Shown piece by piece: positions 16,650 to 24,881 of a stretch of 64,000 bases of DNA. The stretch comes from Streptomyces sp. NBC_01197. Its GTDB lineage: Bacteria > Actinomycetota > Actinomycetes > Streptomycetales > Streptomycetaceae. The number at the start of each line of letters is the position of its first letter. The stretch's first letter is position 1. Made by a program: the position numbers and the translations under genes. The notes under the pieces are model-generated. The model saw only the letters and a program-made list of their open reading frames with translations. It was not told the DNA's origin and made no database searches. The stretch covers positions 7,208,001 to 7,272,000 of the forward strand of contig NZ_CP108569.1 of NCBI RefSeq assembly GCF_036010505.1, read 5' to 3'.

Positions 16650-17177
16650 TCAGCCGGCCGGCAGCTCCTCACCGCACCGGGAACAGAAACGCGCGTCGGA
16701 CTCCTGCGCGAGGCGCCCGCAGCCGGGGCAGACCAGATGGAGCAGACACGCCGCTTCGCCGCCTCCCCGCTCGACGGGGGCGGTGGGGGCGGCGGGCATG
16801 GTGGATGCCGGGGCGGCGGAGGCGATGGAGAGGCCGGGGCGGCGGCGGTGCACGGTGAGGTAGCAGAGCCCGTCCGGTCCGGCGGCGAGTGAGCGCCGGA
16901 CGCCGTGCGGCAGCCAGATGACCGCGCCCGGTGCCAGCTGCTGCCGTCCCCCGGCCGTTTCCAGCTGTCCGCCGCCGCCGACCACGCACACGAGCACGTC
17001 GAGATCCGGTTCCACATGTCCGGCGACCTCGGCGTCCGGCGTCAGCCGGATCACGTTCGAGTCAAGCTGCCGCTCCGGTTCGGCCAGCCGCCAGAGCGCA
17101 CCGCGGTCCCCTTCGGTGGCATCGCGGACGAGGCGGGCGGTGTCGGTGACGACACCGGGGGCGGGGGTGCTGGACAA
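16650..17177 (-). CDS. Cupin protein with C-terminal zinc ribbon
   Basis: About 175 residues. The cupin barrel covers roughly 30-115: histidine-containing strand GHVEPDLDVLVCVVGG, then APGAVIWLPHGVRRSL and LCYLTVHRRRP. A Pro/Ala linker joins it to a four-cysteine ribbon (CPGCG and CSRCG, about residues 150-170) resembling zinc-ribbon tails. I choose a TTG start at 17177 because a perfect AGGAGG lies five bases upstream. The longer GTG reading at 17249, directly after the preceding gene's stop, has no such site. It may act as a small-molecule-binding regulator or dioxygenase-like protein; metal ligands are incomplete and no function is assigned. Confidence 0.7.
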   Translation of the reverse strand: MSSTPAPGVVTDTARLVRDATEGDRGALWRLAEPERQLDSNVIRLTPDAEVAGHVEPDLDVLVCVVGGGGQLETAGGRQQLAPGAVIWLPHGVRRSLAAGPDGLCYLTVHRRRPGLSIASAAPASTMPAAPTAPVERGGGEAACLLHLVCPGCGRLAQESDARFCSRCGEELPAG

Positions 17178-17249
17178 CGGATCCTCCTGCTGCGGACGTA
17201 CGGCCGGCGAGGGGGAAATGCCACGTCCGCCCGCGCCGGCCCGCCGCAC

Positions 17250-17663
17250 TCAGGACCGGGTGAGCACCACCACGGGGATCGCACGCTCGGTCTTGCTCTG
17301 GTACTCGTCGTACTGGGGCCAGGCGGCAGCCATCGTCCGCCACATGTCCGGCTTCTCGCCGGGCTGCGCGGTCCGCGCGTGCGCCGTGAAGCGGTCGCCC
17401 TTCACCTGCACCTGGACCTCGGGCTCCGCCTGGAGGTTCAGATACCAGGCCGGCGGTTGGTCGGAGCCGCCCTTGGAGGCGACGACCAGCAGGTCGTCCC
17501 CGTACGGCTGGTAGATCAGCGGGGTGCTGCGCTGCTGGCCGCTCTTGCGGCCGGTGGTGGTGAGGATCAGGGTCGTCGTTCCCTGCCACTCATGTCCTTC
17601 GGCTCCGTCGGTTGCGACGTAACGCTCGACATGCTCGTTGCCGAACAGCATCTCTGAACCCAT
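17250..17663 (-). CDS. Deazaflavin (F420)-dependent nitroreductase family protein
   Basis: A 137-residue Ddn/Rv1558-type protein, a split-beta-barrel family that uses coenzyme F420. Diagnostic parts are LILTTTGRKSGQQRSTPLIY (about 32-51), VVASKGGSDQPPAWYLNL (about 60-77) and the C-terminal TERAIPVVVLTR. Members reduce nitroaromatics, quinones and related acceptors. The start offers two ATGs five codons apart; the first is used. It lies 72 bp upstream of the cupin gene on the same strand, so cotranscription is likely. Confidence 0.9.
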   Translation of the reverse strand: MGSEMLFGNEHVERYVATDGAEGHEWQGTTTLILTTTGRKSGQQRSTPLIYQPYGDDLLVVASKGGSDQPPAWYLNLQAEPEVQVQVKGDRFTAHARTAQPGEKPDMWRTMAAAWPQYDEYQSKTERAIPVVVLTRS

Positions 17664-17721
17664 CTGTTGTCGGAATCCTCAGGTACCCCCCGTGTCCAAC
17701 GTACGCCGGTGCGCCCCTGGT

Positions 17722-18045
17722 TCAGCCGCCGGCGCCCATGCGCTCGGGCACGGCGGGTGTGTCCAGCTGCTGTGTGGTGTCCTGGTGGAGCAGCCCGATC
17801 AGCCGGTCCGCCTCGGCGCGCGTCAGATGGAGGAGCATCGCGTCCTCGGGATGCGCGGGGCCGGGCGGGGCGATCACCAGCCGCGCGGTGCTCGCACCGG
17901 CCGAGTCGGTGGTGAAGGACGGCGGGAACGCCTGGCGCCAGTTGACGAGAGCGTCCCTGCGCCGGCCGTGCGGAGAGCTGATATCGCGAGCGACCCAGCC
18001 CGTCGTCACCTGGGCGAGATGATCCAGCTTCTGAGAATTCGTCAC
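17722..18045 (-). CDS. Small protein of unknown function
   Basis: A 107-residue protein with a GTG start and weak ribosome binding site. It has a basic patch (SSPHGRRRDALVNWRQAFPP), a strand-rich middle and a helix (TRAEADRLIGLLHQDTTQQ). No cysteine, signal or membrane segment is present. The sequence does not match a family I know. Third-position GC supports coding. It is separated from the upstream gene by about 86 bp. Confidence 0.55.
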   Translation of the reverse strand: MTNSQKLDHLAQVTTGWVARDISSPHGRRRDALVNWRQAFPPSFTTDSAGASTARLVIAPPGPAHPEDAMLLHLTRAEADRLIGLLHQDTTQQLDTPAVPERMGAGG

Positions 18046-18131
18046 CGTTTCATAGTGGCCGCACGGCCGGTCGCGCGCTCGCTGGAGGCACGCGCAGGGG
18101 TGACGTCGCAGTGACGTCCCGCGGCCCCCGG

Positions 18132-19184
18132 TCAGTACTCCGGCGGGCGCCCGGCCGGCGGGACCTCCTCGGCCGGTGCGACCGGCCCCGGAGGTGTGCC
18201 GTCCCCGAACGGGCGGCCGCCCAGCTCCTCCCGGTAGTGGGGGGTGAACCAGCCGCTCAGGTCCGGGCCCAGCGGCACGATGCCGGTCGGGTTGATGCCC
18301 GTGTGCACCTGGTAGTAGTGCCGCTTGATGTGGTCGAAATCGACCGTGTCACCGAAGCCGGGTGTCTGGAACAAGTCCCTGGCGTACGCCCAGAGCACCG
18401 GGTCCTCGGTCAGCTTCGACCGGTTGCACTTGAAGTGGCCGTGGTAGACGGCGTCGAACCGCACCAGTGTGGTGAAGAGCCGGATGTCCGCCTCGGTGAC
18501 CGTGTCCCCCACCAGATAGCGCTGCCCGGTCAGCCGCTCGGACACCAGGTCGAGCCGCTGGAACACATCGCGGTACGCGTCGTCGTACTCGCCCTGCTCC
18601 GAGGCGAACCCGGCCCGATACACCCCGTTGTTGACGTCGCGGTAGATCCCCTCCATGACCTCGTCGATCTCGTCGCGCAGCCGCTCCGGATACAGCTCGG
18701 GCGCACCGGGCCGGTGCAGCGCGGACCATTCGGTGGCGAGGTCCAGCGTGATCTGCTGGAAGTCGTTGGTGACCAGCTGCCCGCTGGGTACGTCGACGAT
18801 CGCGGGGACACTGACACCGCCCGGGTAGCCCGACTCCCGCGCGTCGTAGGCCTCGCTGAGGAAGCGGATGCCGAGCACCGGGTCCCGGCCGCCGGGGTCG
18901 AGGGTGAAGCGCCAGCTGCGGTCGTCCTGGACCGGGTCGGTGACGCTCAGCGACAGCGCGTCCTCCAGGCCGAGCAGCCGCCGTGACACCAGCGCGCGGC
19001 TCGCCCACGGGCAGGCCCTGCTGACCACCAGCCGGTACCGCCCGGCCTCGGCCGGCCAGCCGTCGCGGCCGTCGGCCGTGATGCGGTCGGCGAAGTGGCT
19101 CTTCGACCGCTTGAACGGCTTCCTGCCGTATCCGGAGTTGCCGTCGTCGTCGCCGCTGTCGGCGCTCTCGGTGGGCTGGTTCAT
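18132..19184 (-). CDS. Glutathionyl-hydroquinone reductase-like GST protein
   Basis: A 350-residue protein of the Xi-class GST/ECM4/YqjG family. The catalytic cysteine is in SRACPWASR (about residue 58). The family sequence VPAIVDVPSGQLVTNDF and the C-terminal helical domain with DVNNGVYRAGFA and FDAVYHGHFKCN are clear. Family members remove glutathione from hydroquinone conjugates; streptomycetes use mycothiol, so the physiological thiol may differ. ATG at 19184 has GGAAGGAC upstream. An unusual acidic N terminus (about 35 residues, SADSGDDDGNSG) precedes the fold. It is transcribed alone. Confidence 0.85.
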   Translation of the reverse strand: MNQPTESADSGDDDGNSGYGRKPFKRSKSHFADRITADGRDGWPAEAGRYRLVVSRACPWASRALVSRRLLGLEDALSLSVTDPVQDDRSWRFTLDPGGRDPVLGIRFLSEAYDARESGYPGGVSVPAIVDVPSGQLVTNDFQQITLDLATEWSALHRPGAPELYPERLRDEIDEVMEGIYRDVNNGVYRAGFASEQGEYDDAYRDVFQRLDLVSERLTGQRYLVGDTVTEADIRLFTTLVRFDAVYHGHFKCNRSKLTEDPVLWAYARDLFQTPGFGDTVDFDHIKRHYYQVHTGINPTGIVPLGPDLSGWFTPHYREELGGRPFGDGTPPGPVAPAEEVPPAGRPPEY

Positions 19185-19407
19185 CACCGTGGTCCTTCCC
19201 GTTGGCCGTGCCCGGTGTGCGGTGCCGGGTGTGCGGTTGCCTGGTGTCCCGTCCCGTCCGTACGCCGGAGGACAGCCCCGTACGTACGCCTGTCCCGCCG
19301 CGGCCCCCGTATCCGTCCACGGACCCGCGGGAACCACGCGACACTTCCAGGCTGACACTGTTCGCCCGCACCGCACAGCCGGAAGCGGTTCCGGGCCGCC
19401 GCCACGC

Positions 19408-21132
19408 TCAGGAAGAAGCGGGCGCCGTCGCCCCCACCGGCTCCCTGCGGACCACGTCCACCAGCGACAGATCCGTGATCTTGAGGCTGGGCGACACCGC
19501 GAGCGTGAGCGTCGACACGCTCATGAACGGGTTGAGGTGGTCCCAGCCCCACTCCGTCAGCGCGGTCCGCACCGCGCCCGACTGCGCGGCGATCTCCTCG
19601 GCCGGTGCCGGGGACATCACGCCTCCGACCGGCAGCGGCAGCCGGGCCGCCACCGCGTCGCCGTGCACGACGGCGACCCCGCCGCCGTCGGCGAGCACCG
19701 CGGCCGCGGCCTTCGCCATCGCGGTCCTGGTCGTCCCCACGGTCACCAGGTTGTGGCTGTCGTGGGCGTACGTCGTCGCGACCGCGCCCGCACCGAGGTC
19801 ACGGCCCAGCAGCGGGGCGAAGACCGTACCGGAGCGGCCGTAGCGGTTGCGTACCCGGACCAGGGTCACCCGGCCCTCCCACTGCACCTCGCCGTCGCGG
19901 ACCGGCAGTTCGGCCTCCGTGGGCTCGGTGTACGTGTCGCGCGAGTTGACCCGCATGGCCCGGAAGCGGTGCACACCGTCGGGCAGCCCCACCCGCCAGC
20001 GGAAGCCCTCCGGGGTCTGCGGCTCGACGTCGAAGGTGCCGGACAGCGCGCCGGCCACCGGCTCCGCCGCGTACACCGGTTTCCCGTCCCGTGCCACGGT
20101 CCGGCCGCCCGCGATCACCAGGGCCGGGTCGAAGGCGGTCAGCTCGCCGCGGAGCAGGACCAGGTCGGCCCGCTTGCCCGGAGCGACCACCCCGCGGTCG
20201 TACAGCCGCAGCCGCTGCGCCGGGTTCCAGGTCAGGGCGCGCAGCACGTCGACCGCGGGCAGCCCGGCCAGGACCGCGACGCGCGCGATGTGGTCGAGGT
20301 GGCCGGTGGAGAGGATGTGGTCGGCGGCCAGATCGTCGGTGACCAGGCACAGCGGCGGCAGCTGCGGCAGTGCAAGGAGCGCCTCGACTACCTCGGGGAG
20401 CAGACACTTCTCCTGGAGCATCATCAGCATGCCCATCCTGGCCTTCTCCAGGACGACTTCGGTGCGGTTCTTGGTGTGGTCCGAGTCGACACCGGTGGCC
20501 ATGTACGCGCTGAGTTCGGCCCCGCTGAGATTCGGGCAGTGGCCGTCGAGGATGACCCCGCGCTCGCGGGCCGCGCCCACGATGCCCCGCATCCGGGGTT
20601 CGTCGGCCACCACCGCCCGGTAGTCCATGACCTCGCCCAGCGCGATGACGCCCGGCCACTGGAGCATCGCGTCGATGTCACCGGCGGAGAGGCTGGCGCC
20701 CGCGTGCTCCAGGCCCTCGAGCGCGGGAACGCAGGACGGCACCCCCCAGAGCTGGGTCTGCGGGGTCCCCTGTCCGGCCTCGGTCATCCAGCGCATCGCC
20801 TCGGCGCCCGCGACATTGACGATCTCGTGCGGGTCGGCCAGGACTGTCGTCGTACCGCGTGCGAGAGTCAGGCCGGCGAAGGTCTGCGGGGTGAGGAACG
20901 AGCTCTCGATGTGCATGTGCGCGTCGACGAAGCCGGGCACGATGAGCATCCCGGTGGCGTCCACCTGCTCCCGCGCTTCGCCGGGCGCGCCGGGCGGCAG
21001 CACACCGGTGATGCGGTTGCCGCGCAGCAGGACGTCGGCTGCGAACTCCTCACCCGTGAACGTGGACACCACCCGGCCGCCGCTGATGCGGACGTCGTGC
21101 GGTTCCGGCAGGTGCTGCTGGTCAGTGGTCAT
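19408..21132 (-). CDS. ade: Adenine deaminase
   Basis: A 574-residue amidohydrolase-fold adenine deaminase converting adenine to hypoxanthine and ammonia. The metal site is visible at H72 and H74 (GFVDAHMHIESS), with DPHEI, LDGHCPNLSG and VTDDLAADH further on. The C-terminal domain (SHNLVTVGT; NPFMSVSTLTLAVSP) is typical of Ade. Length fits the family. GAGGAGC lies upstream of the ATG. It follows the purine permease gene by 67 bp on the same strand, so uptake and deamination of adenine are likely coexpressed under the divergent LacI regulator. Confidence 0.92.
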   Translation of the reverse strand: MTTDQQHLPEPHDVRISGGRVVSTFTGEEFAADVLLRGNRITGVLPPGAPGEAREQVDATGMLIVPGFVDAHMHIESSFLTPQTFAGLTLARGTTTVLADPHEIVNVAGAEAMRWMTEAGQGTPQTQLWGVPSCVPALEGLEHAGASLSAGDIDAMLQWPGVIALGEVMDYRAVVADEPRMRGIVGAARERGVILDGHCPNLSGAELSAYMATGVDSDHTKNRTEVVLEKARMGMLMMLQEKCLLPEVVEALLALPQLPPLCLVTDDLAADHILSTGHLDHIARVAVLAGLPAVDVLRALTWNPAQRLRLYDRGVVAPGKRADLVLLRGELTAFDPALVIAGGRTVARDGKPVYAAEPVAGALSGTFDVEPQTPEGFRWRVGLPDGVHRFRAMRVNSRDTYTEPTEAELPVRDGEVQWEGRVTLVRVRNRYGRSGTVFAPLLGRDLGAGAVATTYAHDSHNLVTVGTTRTAMAKAAAAVLADGGGVAVVHGDAVAARLPLPVGGVMSPAPAEEIAAQSGAVRTALTEWGWDHLNPFMSVSTLTLAVSPSLKITDLSLVDVVRREPVGATAPASS

Positions 21133-21199
21133 GCGGTAGTGCTCCTCAGCGAGCCGTCGGAGTCCCGGACAGCGGTCCCCGAACCTCGGGGCGGCGGGG

Positions 21200-22567
21200 T
21201 CAGGGGACGAGTGTGTAGAAGTAGTAGCCGAGCGGGATCATCACGATCCACAGCCCGAGCGGGATCTCCCGGAACCGGCCCGCGGCGGCTTTGACCAGCA
21301 CGTGGGCGGCGAGGCCGACGGCGATCCCGGTGCCGAAGTTGCCGAAGAAGATGGTCGTCGCGACCACCAGCGCGGCCGGGATCGCGTCCGTCGGGTCCCG
21401 GAAGTCGACGTTGCGCAGCGCGCCGAGCATGCTCAGGCCGATGTACATCAGCACCGGAGCGGTCGCCGCCGACGGGATCAGGGTGGCGAACGGCGTGACG
21501 AGCAGCAGCGCCGCGAAGCCGAGTGCCGCGTACACCGATGTGAGCCCCGTGCGGCCGCCGCTGTCCGCGCCCGCCGACGACTCCAGGTACGCCGTCATGC
21601 TCGGCGCACCGAGTCCGGCGCCGCCGATCACCGCGCCCGAGTCGACGTAGAACGGCCGCCGGATGCCCGGGACATTGCCGTCCTTGTCGGTCAGACCGGC
21701 CCGGCCGGCCACGGCCAGCAGGGTGCCCGTCATGGAGAAGAACTCCGAGACGAAGAAGGCGAAGATGTACGGGAAGTACGCGGGCTTCAGCGCGCCCAGG
21801 ATGTCGACGTGGAACACGACGGATCCCGGGCCGGCGGGCGCCCCGAAGAAGTGGCCGGGCAGCTCGGTCACACCGCACGGGATGCCCGCCAGGGTCACCA
21901 CGGCCATGGTGATCAGGAACGCGCCGGGCACCTTCCGGGTCACCAGCGCCGTCAGCAGCACCAGGCCGCCGAGCGCGAGCAGGGCCGCCGGCTGTGAGAG
22001 GTCGCCGATGCTCAGGGAGTTGCCGGCGGGCTTCGCGATCACCAGCCCGCTGTCGCGGAAGCCCAGCAGCGCGATGAAGAGCCCGAGGCCGCCGCTGATC
22101 GCGTACTTGAGGTTGAGCGGCATCAGCCGGGTGATCAGGTCGCGGATGCCCAGGGCGGTGAGCACCAGGAACGCCACACCGGACCAGAACACCATGCCCA
22201 GTGCGGAGCTCCAGGGGACCCCGTCCTGGCCGACGATGGTGACAGCGAGCAGTGCCACCCCGCCGAGACCGGGGGCGAGGACGAACGGCAGGTTCGCGAA
22301 CAGGCCCATCGCGAGCGTGGCCAGCACGATCGCGATGATCACGGCGGTGGTGACCGGGCCGAGCGGGAGACCCGCCTTCGCCAGCTGGCCGGGCACGACC
22401 ACCGCCGCGTAGGCGGCCGCCACGAACATGGAGAGGCCCGCGACGGCCTCGGTGCGTGGCGTGCTGCCGCGCTCGCTGATGTGGAACACCCGTTCCAGCG
22501 GCGAGGAGCGTGGCCCGGGGGCCAGGTCGGGCGCGTCCTGTACGTCGGACACGTCGGGTCGGTGCAT
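21200..22567 (-). CDS. NCS2/AzgA-type purine permease
   Basis: A 455-residue membrane protein with about 12-14 hydrophobic spans. It is related to the AzgA branch (adenine, guanine, hypoxanthine), with family features FHISERGSTPRTE, AGLSMFVAAAYA and the motif SEFFSMTGTLLAVAGRAGL. The reading frame extends 18 codons upstream, but ATG 22567 has GAGG at good spacing while the outer ATG has none. It forms an operon with adenine deaminase and is divergent from a LacI gene. It likely imports adenine or hypoxanthine. Confidence 0.88.
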   Translation of the reverse strand: MHRPDVSDVQDAPDLAPGPRSSPLERVFHISERGSTPRTEAVAGLSMFVAAAYAAVVVPGQLAKAGLPLGPVTTAVIIAIVLATLAMGLFANLPFVLAPGLGGVALLAVTIVGQDGVPWSSALGMVFWSGVAFLVLTALGIRDLITRLMPLNLKYAISGGLGLFIALLGFRDSGLVIAKPAGNSLSIGDLSQPAALLALGGLVLLTALVTRKVPGAFLITMAVVTLAGIPCGVTELPGHFFGAPAGPGSVVFHVDILGALKPAYFPYIFAFFVSEFFSMTGTLLAVAGRAGLTDKDGNVPGIRRPFYVDSGAVIGGAGLGAPSMTAYLESSAGADSGGRTGLTSVYAALGFAALLLVTPFATLIPSAATAPVLMYIGLSMLGALRNVDFRDPTDAIPAALVVATTIFFGNFGTGIAVGLAAHVLVKAAAGRFREIPLGLWIVMIPLGYYFYTLVP

Positions 22568-22660
22568 GAGTACCTCGGCAGGATGAGAGGGCGAGGCCGG
22601 CGTTCCGGATCTGTTGGGCATCTCCGGCGCGACTCCGCTGGGCCGCGCCGCCGGGACTTC

Positions 22661-22700
22661 TGCAACCGGTCTCTGTAACCGGTTGCAGAGGCCGGTTGCG
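22661..22700. promoter_or_regulatory. Repeated LacI-type operator
   Basis: TGTAACCGGTTGCA (22674-22687) is a near-perfect dyad centred on CG, as for LacI/GalR regulators. A second half-site pair, TGCAACCGGT (22661-22670), and a third, GGCCGGTTGCGG (22689-22700), flank it. The cluster lies between the purine permease and LacI genes. Confidence 0.65.
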
Positions 22701-22821
22701 GATAGGATGGCACGACCGGGCCGCCACGTGAACCCCGTGATCGGTCACACTGCGGTCACATGGTCCGCAGGGGGCGTGCCGAGGGCCGGCCCGTACGGCG
22801 GCGACGGAGGGGGATCCGACG

Positions 22822-23820
22822 ATGGCGACACTGGCTGATGTGGCCCGCGCGGCAGGCGTGTCCAAGGCCACGGCCTCCCGTGCGCTGATGCGTCCGGAGA
22901 TGGTCGCCGAGTCCACCCTCCAGCGGGTGCGCGGCGCCGCTGAACGTCTCGGCTTCCACCCGAATCCGGCCGCCCGCGCCCTGACCACCGGGCGTACCGG
23001 CATGATCGGACTGATCGTACCGACCCTCGCCAACCCCTTCTTCGCACCGCTGGTCCTGGGCGCCCAGCAGGCAGCCGAGGAGACCGACAGCCATCTGCTG
23101 CTCACCGTCTCCGAGTACAGCGCCGAACGTGAGGCGGTGCTCGTCGACCGGATCTCCGAGCAGGTCGACGGCCTGATCATGGTCGCGCCCGTCGGCCCGG
23201 ACGCGGCGCTGCGCGAGCGGGCCCGCCGCCGCCCGCTGGTCCTGGTCGACCGCCGCTCCGGCCGGCTGCCCGCCGTTGTCCTCGACACGGCATCCGGCAC
23301 CTCCGCCCTGGTCCGGCATCTGCTCGACCTGGGGCACCGTGACATCGCGTATGTGTCGGGTCCTGCCGGTTCCTGGGCCGACGCGCGGCGGCGCGAGGCC
23401 ATGGCGGAGCAGGCCGGGGCCGCCGGGGCGCGGCTGGTGGTGCTCGGGCCGCTGCCGCCCACCTTCGACGCGGGGATCGGGGCCGCCGCGGCGCTGCCGT
23501 CCGGGGCCACCGCGGTGATCGCGTACAACAGCTATCTGGCGCTCGGCCTGCTGCACGGCCTGAAGGCGGCCGGTGTCCGCGTTCCCGAGGATATGAGCCT
23601 GGCCGCGGCCGACGACCTCACGGCGCTCGGGGCGACCTCCCCGGCCGTCACCGCGCTGGGTGTCCCCGTCGGTGAGGCGGGAGCGCTCGCGGTGACCCGT
23701 CTCCTTGAGGTCTGCGCGGGCAGCCGCAGGACCGTCGTGACCGAGCTGCCGACCGTGCTCCACCGCCGGGCGTCGACGGCCCCGCCGGGGGGCCCGGCGG
23801 ACGGGCCACGGTCGGACTGA
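22822..23820 (+). CDS. LacI-family transcriptional regulator
   Basis: A 332-residue LacI regulator. The DNA-binding helix-turn-helix is at the very N terminus (ATLADVARAAGVSKATASRALMRP), followed by hinge helix NPAARALTTGRTG and a periplasmic-binding-protein-like effector domain (MIGLIVPTLANPFFAPLV onward). The C-terminal GAAS-type tail is normal. It is divergent from the permease/adenine deaminase operon with LacI-like dyads between, so it probably represses that operon in response to a purine. PurR-like function is an inference. Its stop codon lies in the first unit of a short tandem repeat. Confidence 0.9.
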   Translation: MATLADVARAAGVSKATASRALMRPEMVAESTLQRVRGAAERLGFHPNPAARALTTGRTGMIGLIVPTLANPFFAPLVLGAQQAAEETDSHLLLTVSEYSAEREAVLVDRISEQVDGLIMVAPVGPDAALRERARRRPLVLVDRRSGRLPAVVLDTASGTSALVRHLLDLGHRDIAYVSGPAGSWADARRREAMAEQAGAAGARLVVLGPLPPTFDAGIGAAAALPSGATAVIAYNSYLALGLLHGLKAAGVRVPEDMSLAAADDLTALGATSPAVTALGVPVGEAGALAVTRLLEVCAGSRRTVVTELPTVLHRRASTAPPGGPADGPRSD

Positions 23821-23910
23821 TCACGGTTCGGCTGATCATGGTCCGGGCTGATCAGAGTCCGGACCGATCGGGGTGCGGGGTGACCACGCTTCCGTCTGAT
23901 CGCGGTTCGG
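23817..23910. repeat. Imperfect 15-16-bp tandem repeat at convergent gene ends
   Basis: CTGATCA plus a GG-T-CGG core recurs at 23817, 23832 and 23848, with a diverged fourth copy (CTGATCGCGGTTCGG) at 23896. The LacI stop codon and the stop of the opposing transporter remnant both lie inside it. This suggests local slippage or rearrangement. Confidence 0.6.
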
Positions 23911-24766
23911 CGGTGGCTCCGGCAGTGGCCGATGCGGCGGTGGATCCGCCAGTGCACGGTCCGGCGGTGGACGGTCTGATCGTCCGCATCCGGCCGAACG
24001 CGTAGACGCACCCGCCCAGCGCCAGGTCGGATAGCAGCATGAAGGCGATCGAGTAGGTGCCCTTTGCGCCGTGGACCGCACCCATGACCAGCGGCGGTAC
24101 GAAGCCGCCCAGGCATCCCGCCGCCCCGACGATCCCGGTCACGCTGCCCACCCCCGTCCGAGGGATGACCTGGGAGACCAGGGCGAACACACTGCCGCTC
24201 GCCGAGCCGAGGCCCGCCGCCATGACGATGAGGCAGACGGTGCCGGTGGGGTTGAGCGGCGGATCGAAGGCCTGGATGATCGCCATCAGCGCGACCAGGG
24301 CGAAGGCGCCCGCGGTGACGACGGCGGGATGGATCAGGTCGGCGAGGCGTCCGCCGACGGGCCGGAAGATGACGGTGACCAGCGCGAAACCGGCGGCCTT
24401 GGTACCCGCGTCGGTCGGGGAGAGGCTGTACCAGGTATTCAGATACGTGGGCAGATAGACGCCGAACGCCACGACTCCGCCGAACCCGATCGCGTACAGA
24501 GCCGACAGCTCCCACGTCACCCGCAGCCGTCCGGCGCTGCCGAGCCGGGTGGCCAGTGGGGTGGTGGGTACCTGCCGGTCCGGATGGTCGGTGATCAGCA
24601 ACGTGCCGAGCACGGCGAACACGGCCAGTGCGACGGCCATCGCGATGAACGGCAGGTTGACCCCGTGCTCGGCGATCCGCGTCGTGAAGCAGCCGGAGAG
24701 GGCGACTCCGCCCATGCCCATACCGAACACACCGAGCGCGAGTCCCCGTTGCGCGGGCGGGCGCCC
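23852..24766 (-). pseudogene. 5'-truncated NarK/NNP-type nitrate transporter remnant
   Basis: The reading frame encodes the last two thirds of a major-facilitator nitrate/nitrite porter. The signature (PPAQRGLALGVFGMGMGG), which normally follows four or more N-terminal membrane spans, occurs at the very beginning. An in-frame stop lies 15-20 codons upstream with no start codon or ribosome site. A GTG at 24730 would give 292 residues with seven or eight spans. The C terminus carries an unrelated-looking tail of about 35 Ala/Thr/Gly residues running into a tandem repeat. No nitrate reductase gene is nearby. I read it as a decaying fragment left by deletion; a functional half-transporter is unlikely. 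Confidence 0.7.
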
Positions 24767-24825
24767 GGCAGCGGTGCTGGGCGCCGTACCGGAATACGGA
24801 TGGGGGGTCGGCCGTTGTACGATTC

Positions 24826-24841
24826 AGTTCAACATTCAACT
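24826..24841. promoter_or_regulatory. MarR-like dyad in an AT-rich promoter
   Basis: AGTTCAACATTCAACT matches its inverse at 6 of 8 positions and sits in an unusually AT-rich stretch (24815-24852, with TACTAATAAT) just upstream of the LLM oxidoreductase gene. Its form resembles MarR-family sites. No MarR gene is in the window. Confidence 0.45.
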
Positions 24842-24881
24842 ACTAATAATCGAGCAGTCACAGCTTCGAGAGGTGAGCGCG

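Noticed and set aside
18868..21294. Very long plus-strand frame (about 800 codons) opposite adenine deaminase
   Set aside because: It is antisense to clear adenine deaminase and GST-like genes; its composition is Arg/Gly/Ala-rich and lacks family motifs.
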